NCBI GenBank assembly: GCA_963823535.1
Contig: CAWGLZ010000001.1
Span: forward strand, 496,001-560,000
Direction: 5' to 3'
DNA from: RPQJ01 sp963823535
GTDB taxonomy: Bacteria; Pseudomonadota; Gammaproteobacteria; Steroidobacterales; Steroidobacteraceae
DNA length: 64,000 nucleotides
The notes under the pieces are model-generated. The model did no database searches. It was not told the DNA's origin and worked only from the letters and a program-made list of their open reading frames with translations. The position numbers were made by a program, and so were the translations under genes. Below, one piece after another: positions 36,595-44,404 of the stretch. Every line of letters begins with the position of its first letter. The stretch's first letter is position 1.

Positions 36595-39498
36595 TTATTC
36601 GACGGTCTGGTTGGCCGAGAGCCAGGCCTGCACTCCGGAACGAAGTCGAGCGGCCATGGCGTCGGCGAAGACTCGACTGCCGGCATCGGTGAAATGCGCA
36701 GAATCCCGGTAGTGGCGACTGTCACCCGGAACGACATTCGACAGATCGAAGAAGTCACATTGGGTGCTGGCCGCGAGTTTCTCCAACAGCTCGATCTGCG
36801 CTCGCTGGATACGCAGGAACCCGGGAATCGACAAATAAGGCAGAAATAACACCTGCGAGGTGGATGCCCTGAGCTGCTGCCAGAGAGACTGGCCCGAACG
36901 CAACCGCCGTCCGTTCTCTACCAGCACGACCTGACGGTTGTGCTGTTGGCAGTGCCGAACAAGCTCGGCAAGCCGGCGTCCGGAATCCCACAGCACCGCC
37001 TCGGGCTCCGTCTTGAGTTTCCGCTGTCCACTGTGGGCATGTAATAGGCGCCACATCACCACGAGATTCTTCTCGACCTTTGCCCAGAGCGCGGACCGGT
37101 TGCCCAGGCGCGAACGCCGGTAATGCACCCCATCGTAGATACCCGCTGCACGCGCTGCCAGCGCGGTTGCGCTGTTGATGTCATTGATGCAGATCACGAC
37201 GATGTCGGGCATGAGCGGAGCAACGAAATGCCGGTACATGAGCGTGACTCTCTCGATGTTGTATCCATTGAGTGCCGCGTTGATATAGTCGATCTCCCGT
37301 CCCGGAAACATGGAGGTCAGACGCTGCAGAGTCAGGTGCGGCCAGGTTTGTTCGTTGCTGCTCGCATATGGATCGAAGGTTCCAGAGCTTCCCAGGAAGG
37401 CAATCCTGAGCCGATCGCGTGGCTTGACCTCAGTGATCTCGGGACTCCGAAATCCCAGTGAGTTTGTCTCGATCAGGCCGATTTTTACACTGGGCTTCGC
37501 GCGCCTCAGGCCAGTCGCCCGATCGATGTAGTACAGGGCAGGCATGCTGGTGCGTGCAAGCTGCGCCTCGAAATCTACGAAATCCACATCCCCCGACGCA
37601 GCTGCCCTGACCGGGCTCGCTGGGGAATGAGACCCTTCGGCGCGCGATGAACCACCATTCCAGCCGTCGGGATGAAGGGCAGAAATCGCCTCTGCCATGG
37701 CGGCGATGGTGCTCTTGCCTTGCAGGATATCGGCCGCCTCGAAGTCGATCCCAAACCGATCGCTGATGTCCAGCAACAGCTGTGCTGCACTCAGCGAGTC
37801 TCCACCCACGTCAAAGAATTCGTCGGTCACCCCAACGCCGCGCACCCCAAGCCACGATTCCCAACAGGAAACCAGTGCCGCTTCCAGGTCGTTCCTCGCC
37901 GGCACGTATTCGATCGAGTCGTCGCGCTCGATCATGTCCAGGCGCGGCAGCCTGGTACGATCCACCTTGCCGTTCTGCGTCTTAGGCAAGCTTTCCAGCA
38001 ACCGATAGTGAGATGGCAACGAATGGCTGGGCAACCGTGCCTCGAGGTGTTCGATGACTCTGGCAAGTGTTGCGTTGCCACCCGGCCGGAAGACGAGATA
38101 GGCGACAATCCTCTTGCCGCCTTCGCCGAAGTCCTGGGCAACCGCAGTTGCCTCGATGACATCGGCAACCTCCAGCATTTCCTGCTCAATCTCCATCAGA
38201 TCGACACGAAAGCCCCGAATCTTGACTTGGAGGTCCGCCCGTCCCTTGAACTCGATGCTCCCATCCGCATGCCGCACTCCCAGATCACCCGTGGCGAACA
38301 GTCGAACTCCGGGATCGCTCTGGTCTACGCTGAAGACTTCCGCGGAGAGATCGGGTCTGCCGACATACCCGGTCGAGATGTAGCGGCTGCGCACGCACAA
38401 TGCGCCAAGTTCGCCGGGTCCTACCGGGACTCCTTGCTCATCGAGCAGCAACACCTCTTTCCCAGGTACCGGAAATCCGAGCGGAACTCTGGATCCGCGC
38501 CGTGCTTGCCCCCGGCTGACGAAGCTGTGCGTGACCAGATTCGTCTCGGTCATCGAAAACCCGCAGAACAGCCGGGCATCGGAACGGAAGTGTCTTTCGA
38601 AACGGTCGACATCTTCCCAATACGTTGCCTCTCCGCCACATTTCACCAACCTGACCTGGCTGAAGATCCGATCTCCCGCGAGGGTGGCGGCCATCTGCCT
38701 GAATACAGATGCTATCGAGCAGAAGATGGTTATCCCGCTGCGGTCGATCCAGTCCGCCAAACCGACGAGCCCCGCATCGCGCAACGGGTAGTGACACAAC
38801 GCCGCGCCGTTGAGCAGGGCATTCAGGGTATCGCGCTGCGATCCAAATACGGCTGGCGTGTAGAGCAGACTCTGTCGATCCGTGGGGCCGATCCGGAAGT
38901 ACTCGGTGAACAGGGCCGTCGAGTGCAATACGCTCAGGTGATTCTGGACGACACCTTTGGGCTCCCCGGTCGAGCCAGAGGTGAAGATGATGTAGGCCCG
39001 GCCCTGGGGATCGGGGGCCACGGCCGGATCGGTCTGGACGCCATTCTCGGGCACGCGATCGACCACGATTATCGGACGGGAGACATCGACGAGCTGCTGG
39101 GCGAATTCCAAGTGTGCTTCGTCCGTGATCAGCGCGGCGCAGGCGGCATCGGTTGAGATCCGCTCCAATCGCTGCCGCGGCAACCGAGGATCCAACGGGA
39201 CATAGCAGTGTCCCGCCTTCAATGTCGCCAGCAGCGCGCTAACGAGTTCCACCCCTTGTTCGAGCAGCAGTCCGACAGCTCGGTCACGCCCGTGGATGGC
39301 CCCGACTATGACGTGGGCCAGCGCGTTGGCCCTGGCGTCGAGTTCTCGGTAGGTCAGTTTGACGTGCGGCCCGACAAAGGCACTGCGGTCGCCGTATTGT
39401 GCGACCACGCATCGAAAATGCGAGGAGATGCTCAATTGCTGTTCGGGCGCGCCGAATCGCAGTCTCGAGTCGTTCGCGCACGCTTCTTGAAGGTACAT
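36595..39498 (-). CDS. adenylation-thiolation-SGNH hydrolase fusion enzyme (NRPS-like)
   Basis: A 967-residue three-part enzyme. Residues about 25-520 form an amino-acid-type adenylation domain: A3 FTSGSTGEPKG (172-182), A5 GFSMTETN, A7 ATGDLG (402-407), A8 from 419 and A10 PKTQNGKVDR with lysine 511. Residues about 535-610 form a carrier domain with phosphopantetheine serine 568 in FFDVGGDSLS. From about 695 there is an SGNH-hydrolase-like domain: block I GSS (703-705), block II near NAALNGYN, block III IND (771-773) and block V DSAHF with Asp932 and His935. There is no condensation, reductase or thioesterase domain. At the place of the usual A4 aspartate the sequence reads TPAVFGSQRD, so the substrate may not be a standard alpha-amino acid. 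It probably loads an acid on its own carrier and transfers or releases it through the SGNH domain (inference). Codon use is more AT-rich than in neighbours. Confidence 0.8.
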   Translation of the reverse strand: MYLQEACANDSRLRFGAPEQQLSISSHFRCVVAQYGDRSAFVGPHVKLTYRELDARANALAHVIVGAIHGRDRAVGLLLEQGVELVSALLATLKAGHCYVPLDPRLPRQRLERISTDAACAALITDEAHLEFAQQLVDVSRPIIVVDRVPENGVQTDPAVAPDPQGRAYIIFTSGSTGEPKGVVQNHLSVLHSTALFTEYFRIGPTDRQSLLYTPAVFGSQRDTLNALLNGAALCHYPLRDAGLVGLADWIDRSGITIFCSIASVFRQMAATLAGDRIFSQVRLVKCGGEATYWEDVDRFERHFRSDARLFCGFSMTETNLVTHSFVSRGQARRGSRVPLGFPVPGKEVLLLDEQGVPVGPGELGALCVRSRYISTGYVGRPDLSAEVFSVDQSDPGVRLFATGDLGVRHADGSIEFKGRADLQVKIRGFRVDLMEIEQEMLEVADVIEATAVAQDFGEGGKRIVAYLVFRPGGNATLARVIEHLEARLPSHSLPSHYRLLESLPKTQNGKVDRTRLPRLDMIERDDSIEYVPARNDLEAALVSCWESWLGVRGVGVTDEFFDVGGDSLSAAQLLLDISDRFGIDFEAADILQGKSTIAAMAEAISALHPDGWNGGSSRAEGSHSPASPVRAAASGDVDFVDFEAQLARTSMPALYYIDRATGLRRAKPSVKIGLIETNSLGFRSPEITEVKPRDRLRIAFLGSSGTFDPYASSNEQTWPHLTLQRLTSMFPGREIDYINAALNGYNIERVTLMYRHFVAPLMPDIVVICINDINSATALAARAAGIYDGVHYRRSRLGNRSALWAKVEKNLVVMWRLLHAHSGQRKLKTEPEAVLWDSGRRLAELVRHCQQHNRQVVLVENGRRLRSGQSLWQQLRASTSQVLFLPYLSIPGFLRIQRAQIELLEKLAASTQCDFFDLSNVVPGDSRHYRDSAHFTDAGSRVFADAMAARLRSGVQAWLSANQTVE

Positions 39499-39754
39499 CC
39501 GCTACTCCGGCAAGAGGTGGAGATACATCAACCGGTGACAGGCTTCGCTTTTGCTGCGGCCGGACGCCGTCCAGGATATCGACACGGACAAGACACACAG
39601 AGCATTTCGATCCAACTCAGGCACCAATTTGATCCTCTCTATCCGGACGGTGGATCGCAAACTCGGCTCAGGTGACGTCACCCCGATTTCTCGTAGTCGT
39701 TTGGAACTGGATTAAGGTGCTTCCGGGGTCCTTGCCTGGCAAGAGAAGGAAGCA

Positions 39755-39835
39755 ATGAAGCGATCGAGGTTCACCGAGGAACAGATCCGGTTGGCCCTGA
39801 AGCAAAATCCCGCGGGACAGCCGGTAGCCGACTGA
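39755..39835 (+). pseudogene. IS3-family OrfA fragment (first 26 codons)
   Basis: The peptide MKRSRFTEEQIRLALKQ plus nine residues is the N-terminus of IS3-family (IS407-like) OrfA proteins, which normally go on for 60 or more further residues. It has a good ribosome-binding site (AGAAGGAAGCA). The TGA that ends it is the first three bases of the terminal sequence of another element, so it was cut by that insertion. Confidence 0.65.
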
Positions 39836-39858
39836 CCTGCTGCCTTTCTTCGGGCCAG
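39833..39858. repeat. probable terminal end of a truncated IS3-family element
   Basis: A TGACCTGCTGCC-type terminus lies downstream of the leftward OrfB remnant, as expected for the right end of an IS3-family element. No matching inverted copy was found on the other side, near 40500-40560, so the element is truncated there. Confidence 0.45.
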
Positions 39859-39919
39859 ATCATTCCTGGAAGATTGGCTCTTGTGAAGCGCTTGGGTTTC
39901 CAGGTGGAGTTCCCAGGGT

Positions 39920-40495
39920 TCAGTGGACATCTCGCCGCTCTAGCTTATGAGCTGCCTCAAACTGGTCGGGGCTCATTCCGCCTAAGTGGCTGTGGCGACG
40001 AGTTCGATTGTAGAAGCTGTCGATGTAGTCGGCTACGTCCGCGATCGCCAACTCGCGGGTCTAATAGATGTGCTTCTTGATCCGCTCTTTCTTCAGGCTC
40101 CTGAACGAAGACTCGGCGACTTCGTTGTCCCAACAGTTGCCCTTGCCGCTCATGCTTGGCTCAAGGTGATTGGCCCGGCAGAATCGTCGCCATGCATCGC
40201 TTCCGAACTGCGTGCCCTGGTCGGAATGAATGATTGTGTCGCGCGGCCGTCTTTGACGGACGGCCATCAATGCGGCGGTCAGCGCGAGCTCACGGTGGAT
40301 CGTCGGGCCCGCAGCCCAACCGATGATCTTGCGCGAGAACAGATCCATCACGACAGCCAGGTGCAGCCAGCCCTGCCACGTCCGGATATAGGTAATGTCA
40401 GTGACCCAGGCCTTGTTCCGGCGCGTCACCGTAAACTGGCGCTGCAGAACATTGGGGATCAGAACCGAAGGCTGGCTACAAGTGAAGCGCGGATC
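39920..40495 (-). pseudogene. IS3-family transposase OrfB remnant with internal stop
   Basis: Integrase-core transposase fragment. The catalytic triad is visible: first Asp in KAWVTDITYIRTWQG, second Asp in IIHSDQGTQFGSDAW and Glu in DNEVAESSFRSLKKE. After KKHIY an in-frame TAG (40063-40061) interrupts the gene. The same frame then continues TRELAIADVADYIDSFYNRT and RRHSHLGGMSPDQFEAAH to the normal stop at 39920, so a single nonsense change at a former lysine codon is likely. The N-terminal part is degraded: only a weak in-frame match (SVLIPNVLQRQFTV) precedes the core. Confidence 0.8.
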
Positions 40496-40552
40496 AGTCG
40501 CAGCAGCCTGGCATCCTCCTGTGCTCGCTTCGAGACCGGCTGCATCCGACTA

Positions 40553-40726
40553 CTAGAGTCGCCGAAACAGCTCCCCGATGTCCGAATTCAGCAGCACCCA
40601 GACGCGCTGCATGTACGTGGCAAGCAGGTACAGCAGCAGTGAGTTGGCCGTCAGACACATGACGATGCGGGCTACCGTGTTTCGGCGCCCGCCCACGCCC
40701 CGTCCGTCCAGAAAGGAGTTCCCCAT
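40553..40726 (-). CDS. possible 57-residue single-pass membrane protein
   Basis: A short leftward frame starting MGNSFLDGRGVGGRRNTVAR, with a basic N-terminus, one strongly hydrophobic segment (about residues 21-41, VMCLTANSLLLYLLATY) and a short polar tail ending IGELFRRL. A GGAG lies close to the ATG, with tight spacing. It could be a true small membrane protein of the accessory region or a leftover of a larger gene. No family recognised. Confidence 0.3.
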   Translation of the reverse strand: MGNSFLDGRGVGGRRNTVARIVMCLTANSLLLYLLATYMQRVWVLLNSDIGELFRRL

Positions 40727-41135
40727 TGCTCCGGCCCCTTGTCCTTCTTATTTGACTCTGGACGCTACGCCTATGGGCCACGCGGGAGTGAACCTTTTGA
40801 CTTAATGTCCGCCGGCCCGGTCTCGGTCAGTCACCACTGTCAGTGAGACACGTGCCGTGAATCGTAGTTATCGCTCCGCACGACGGGAACACCGGACTCG
40901 CGGGACTTTGCTGTGATTCGGCCGCGGTGATGTGCGCGCTCAATGTCAGTTCAACCGGAAAGCACGCCGCAACTATTCATGGTAAGTTTTTCTGCGAGAA
41001 CGTCGCCGACCGGCTGCATGAAGTCGTCGACCTGGGCGTCGAACGGATCCCACGAATGGTCTGCCGAAGGCCAGGGCGATACGAACCAGGCCGCGTACCG
41101 AGGGAGTGGGAGCCTTGTCTTATCAGTTTATTGTG
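40727..41135. other. intergenic stretch, no gene recognised
   Basis: About 400 bases. Short open frames exist (for example plus strand 40927-41136) but show no recognisable domain, and their composition looks non-coding. It probably holds the promoter of the lipoprotein gene at 41136; no clear hexamers were found. Confidence 0.4.
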
Positions 41136-41975
41136 ATGCGTCGGGTGCGGGTCAGCTTGTGGCTTTTGCTGGCGTTGTGTCTGTCTGCTTGCTCGGGAGA
41201 TGAAATGGTGCAGCCGAAGAGAATGGATGAGCGATTGGAGCAGGACTTCGTTCAAGTATCTTCCGCACGCGTCTATTTTGGACATCAGTCCGTCGGCGGC
41301 AACGTCGTGGAAGGGCTCAAGGACCTGCAGCAGCAGCTCGGACATCCCCTGATCCGCATCAATGAACTGGATCTGCTTGAAATGCCAGAGAGTGAGGGTG
41401 CGCTGCTTCATACCCGGGTCGGTCAGAACGAGAAGCCGCTCTCCAAGTGCGACGATTTCCGACAGATCCTCGACCAGAAGTTGAAGGGACGCGTGGACGT
41501 CGCGATGTTCAAGTTCTGCTACGTGGATTTCAACGACACTTCCGACGTCACCGGGATCTTCGAAACGTATTCAAGAACCATGGATGACCTCAAGCACAAC
41601 CACCCGGGTGTGATCTTCATCCATGTGACCACGCCTGTCCGCGCCGAAGCCGGGGGGGCGGGCGTCTGGGTTCGCGAAAGGCTTGGCCGCCCAAACCGGA
41701 GCAAGCTTGGCAACGTCAACCGCAACGAGTTCAACCGGCTTCTGAAGGAACGATACTCGAGCGAGCCGATCTTTGATCTCGCTGCTGCCATGTCGACATA
41801 CCCGAATGGAGATCGTGAGTCGTTCAGCGTGGATGGGAATATCTACTACAGCCTGATCCCGGCCTTCACGGACGATGGTGGGCACCTGAACGAGATTGGC
41901 AGAACCTATGCGGCTGCCGAACTCGTGCGCAGCATTGCAGCGGCCATTCGTGCGGCGGAACATGAACGCATTTGA
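41136..41975 (+). CDS. SGNH/GDSL-hydrolase-like lipoprotein
   Basis: A 279-residue predicted lipoprotein. The signal peptide MRRVRVSLWLLLALCLSAC has lipobox LSAC with Cys19; the residue after it is Ser, so sorting to the outer membrane is likely. SGNH-like blocks are visible: VYFGHQSVGGNV (block I, Ser52), MFKFCYVDFND (block III-like, 124-134) and DDGGHLNEIG (block V, Asp247 and His250). Acyl-ester hydrolases and O-acyltransferase-like enzymes share this fold. The ATG at 41136 was chosen over an in-frame GTG at 41106 because it gives a clean signal peptide. It is the second SGNH-type protein in this accessory region. Confidence 0.75.
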   Translation: MRRVRVSLWLLLALCLSACSGDEMVQPKRMDERLEQDFVQVSSARVYFGHQSVGGNVVEGLKDLQQQLGHPLIRINELDLLEMPESEGALLHTRVGQNEKPLSKCDDFRQILDQKLKGRVDVAMFKFCYVDFNDTSDVTGIFETYSRTMDDLKHNHPGVIFIHVTTPVRAEAGGAGVWVRERLGRPNRSKLGNVNRNEFNRLLKERYSSEPIFDLAAAMSTYPNGDRESFSVDGNIYYSLIPAFTDDGGHLNEIGRTYAAAELVRSIAAAIRAAEHERI

Positions 41976-42432
41976 GAACCGGCGTCGTGCCGGTCGAAGT
42001 CGTTTGACCGGCGTCAACTGCTTCGCCGACCACAAGGCGGCGCTCACGATGCTCGGCTGACTGTAGAAGCGCGTCCTTCGCAAACGAGTCGTTGGGGTCT
42101 TGGGTTGGGGCAAGGGCGACCCGTCGATTTGCAAGATGAAGGCGGGCAGCCCGGGCGTACCGCGCGTCCTCGCCAGTCTCGACGTCGACCGCTCCGCCCT
42201 GTTGCGGGCCGGGCGGGGGTCCAGCCCGTCGACGGGCTTTACAGTTCAACGCATCCCGCGCGGCATCTTTTCGACATAAGCCAGCTGATTTCATTTACAT
42301 AAGCGACTTCTGGCACGGACGATGCAGACTCTGGGTCAATTGCCGTGAGAAGTCAGCGCGGGCTGCAGACGACGCACGGCGTGGTCGCATTGCGTGGAAT
42401 TCGCGCAAGTCGCTGGTACGGGAGAGAGCCGA
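41976..42432. other. intergenic stretch with sigma-54 promoter and 5' leader
   Basis: About 450 bases between the lipoprotein and PEP-CTERM genes. The last 120 bases contain the sigma-54 promoter and leader of the downstream gene. The first 300 bases show only short frames; GTCCAGCCCGTCGACGGGCT near 42220-42240 contains a small inverted repeat. An activator site was not identified. Confidence 0.4.
42311..42326 (+). promoter_or_regulatory. sigma-54 (RpoN) promoter of the PEP-CTERM gene
   Basis: TGGCACGGACGATGCA matches the -24/-12 consensus TGGCACG-N4-TTGCA in all but one base, with GG (42312-42313) and GC (42324-42325) separated by exactly ten bases. Predicted start near 42337, giving a leader of about 95 bases. 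PEP-CTERM/exosortase systems are often controlled by the PrsK/PrsR pair and RpoN, which supports the assignment. Confidence 0.7.
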
Positions 42433-43269
42433 ATGAAAGCAAAGGGGATGATCACGTGGTGTTGGGCGGCTTCGGTGGCGATGCTTGGCGCACCGCTTTG
42501 CCATGCCGCGGTCGTCGGGGTGGACCTGGGGTCGTGGACGGTCGAGTCCTATCCGCCGGTCAGTGGCTTCTCGGGTGCCTCATGGAACGTGGCTGCCGAC
42601 GGTAGTTCCGTCCTGCAGACGGTCAACGGGCAGCCGACCGTCTTCCACAGCGACTTCAACGTACTCAATTCCGATGTTCGCGGCCGGATCCGGGTCCAGA
42701 CGAGTGGTGACGATGACTACGTCGGGTTCGTCATCGGCTTCGATCCCGGCGATACCAGCAATGCGAGTGCGGACTTCCTTCTCGTCGACTGGAAGCAAGC
42801 GACCCAGTCGTTCAATTTTTCCGGTGGGACCGCGGACGGGACGCCGGGCAGCACGGCCGCGGCAGGACTCGCGGTGTCTCGCGTCAACGGCATCCCGACG
42901 GCCGATGAACTGTGGGGTCATGCGAGCTTCGGCGAGACCGGCGACCAGGGCGGCGTGACCGAACTCGCGCGCGGCGCCACGCTCGGCCAGACGGGCTGGC
43001 AGGACTTCACCGAGTACGCGTTCCGGTTTTCGTTCTCCGCCAACCTGTTCCGTGTCTACGTCGACGATGTGTTGCAGGCCAGCATCAATGGTTCGTTCTC
43101 TGACGGACGCCTGGGCTTCTACAATTTCTCGCAGGACCAGGTGCTCTACAGTGCCTTCACCTTCGAGGATGTGCCGCCCACACCCACGGTTCCGGAGCCC
43201 GGCACGCTCGCGCTGCTTGGTCTGGGTCTCGCCGGTCTCGGCCTGAGCCGGCGACGCAATCCGGGCTGA
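42433..43269 (+). CDS. PEP-CTERM sorted surface protein with thrombospondin-C-terminal-like domain
   Basis: A 278-residue exported protein. A signal peptide (about 1-25, ending LCHA) precedes a lectin-like beta-sandwich (about 30-245). The stretch DVRGRIRVQTSGDDDYVGFV followed by DFLLVDWKQ strongly resembles the thrombospondin C-terminal (TSPC) domain. The C-terminus, from residue 253, is VPEPGTLALLGLGLAGLGL then SRRR, a textbook PEP-CTERM signal: motif, hydrophobic helix and basic tail, cleaved by exosortase in the inner membrane. The ATG at 42433 has GGAG eight bases upstream. It is probably secreted or attached to an exopolysaccharide matrix; the exosortase gene is elsewhere. A strong terminator follows. 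Confidence 0.88.
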   Translation: MKAKGMITWCWAASVAMLGAPLCHAAVVGVDLGSWTVESYPPVSGFSGASWNVAADGSSVLQTVNGQPTVFHSDFNVLNSDVRGRIRVQTSGDDDYVGFVIGFDPGDTSNASADFLLVDWKQATQSFNFSGGTADGTPGSTAAAGLAVSRVNGIPTADELWGHASFGETGDQGGVTELARGATLGQTGWQDFTEYAFRFSFSANLFRVYVDDVLQASINGSFSDGRLGFYNFSQDQVLYSAFTFEDVPPTPTVPEPGTLALLGLGLAGLGLSRRRNPG

Positions 43270-43365
43270 TTTCGACAGGATCGGCGCCGCTCGCCAAGTT
43301 CGCAGAAGTCGATCGGGTAGAAACCGACTCGCGGGGGGCGAGGCGAGTGGTGCCACCAAACAGGA

Positions 43366-43393
43366 CCCCGGCCACCGCAACGGCCGGGGTTTC
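43366..43393 (+). terminator. intrinsic terminator after the PEP-CTERM gene
   Basis: CCCCGGCC (43366-43373) and GGCCGGGG (43382-43389) form a perfect 8-base stem around ACCGCAAC, followed by TTTCT. It closes the PEP-CTERM transcription unit before the SDR gene. Confidence 0.7.
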
Positions 43394-43567
43394 TGCTATG
43401 CGCATCCCGACTCCCTCGCGCGGGGCAGCGGCCACGCGTTTCAGGTGATCCGACCGACCAGACTGGTTGACAGTTCGGTTCGACCGAGTAGCGTGCTGCG
43501 TACTCCTGGCGCGGGCTCTAGCGACCCAGGGTGCTGATGGCACGGGATCGACCTTGTGGGAGCGCGC

Positions 43568-44404
43568 ATGCAGAAGACCATCCTCATCACCGGCTGCTCC
43601 AGCGGCATCGGCGCGGCGCTGGCCCGCGAGTTCGGCCGGCGCGGTCACCGCGTCTATGCGACGGCCCGGCGACGCGAGGCACTCGCGACCCTCGAGGCCG
43701 ATGGCATTCACGGGCTGGCGCTGGACGTCAATGACGACGGATCGGTCGCGGCTGCGTTCGAGACGGTCGCCCGGGAGGTCGGGCATCTCGACATGCTGGT
43801 CAACAACGCCGGCTTCTCGCAGGTCGGTGCGGTCGTCGACCTGACGCGCGAGGACCTGCGTCGGCAGTATGAGACGAACGTCATTGCGCCGGTGGCCGTG
43901 ACCCGGGCCGCCCTGCCGCTGCTGCGGTCGGCCGTGGCGCTGGAGGGCCAGGCGGTGCTTGCGAACGTCGGCAGTATCGTGGGTCTCTTCACGACCCCGT
44001 TCGCGGGCGCCTACTGTTCGAGCAAGGCCGCCGTGCACTCGCTGACGGACGCCCTGCGGATGGAACTGGCGCCGTTCGGCATCCACGTCGCTTCCATCCA
44101 GCCCGGCGGCGTGCGCTCGAGCTTTGGCGAGCATGCGGAGGAAGCGATCCGGCTGCCTGATGATTCAATCTACCGGGCGGCCGAGCCTGGCATCCGTGCG
44201 CGCGCGCAGGCCGGGCAGCGCGGCGCCACGCCGGCGGAAGCGTTCGTCGTGCCGGTCGTGGAGTCACTGCTGCGCAATCCGCCGCCACGGGTCATCCGCG
44301 GCGGGGCCAACAGCGTGCGCTTGCCACTGTTGAAGCGCCTGCTGCCGGCGGCTGTCTTCGACGCAAAGTTGTCCCGGCTGTTCGGGCTCGACGCGCTTCG
44401 CTGA
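43568..44404 (+). CDS. short-chain dehydrogenase/reductase (SDR family)
   Basis: A 278-residue classical SDR oxidoreductase. The cofactor site is TGCSSGIGAALA near the N-terminus, NNAG follows, and the catalytic residues are the Ser in NVGSIVG and Tyr/Lys in YCSSKAA. DVND after strand 3 suggests the normal adenine-side Asp, and the ARR sequence after strand 2 suggests NADP preference. The substrate is not predictable. ATG 43568 is preferred; a GTG four codons earlier is possible. It is convergent with tagH with no gap between the stop codons. Confidence 0.88.
   Translation: MQKTILITGCSSGIGAALAREFGRRGHRVYATARRREALATLEADGIHGLALDVNDDGSVAAAFETVAREVGHLDMLVNNAGFSQVGAVVDLTREDLRRQYETNVIAPVAVTRAALPLLRSAVALEGQAVLANVGSIVGLFTTPFAGAYCSSKAAVHSLTDALRMELAPFGIHVASIQPGGVRSSFGEHAEEAIRLPDDSIYRAAEPGIRARAQAGQRGATPAEAFVVPVVESLLRNPPPRVIRGGANSVRLPLLKRLLPAAVFDAKLSRLFGLDALR

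Noticed and set aside
40958..40975. GG-N10-GC pattern resembling a sigma-54 promoter upstream of the lipoprotein gene
   Set aside because: Only the GG and GC positions and a few bases match; the rest of the consensus is absent, and the distance of about 160 bases to the start gives no support.
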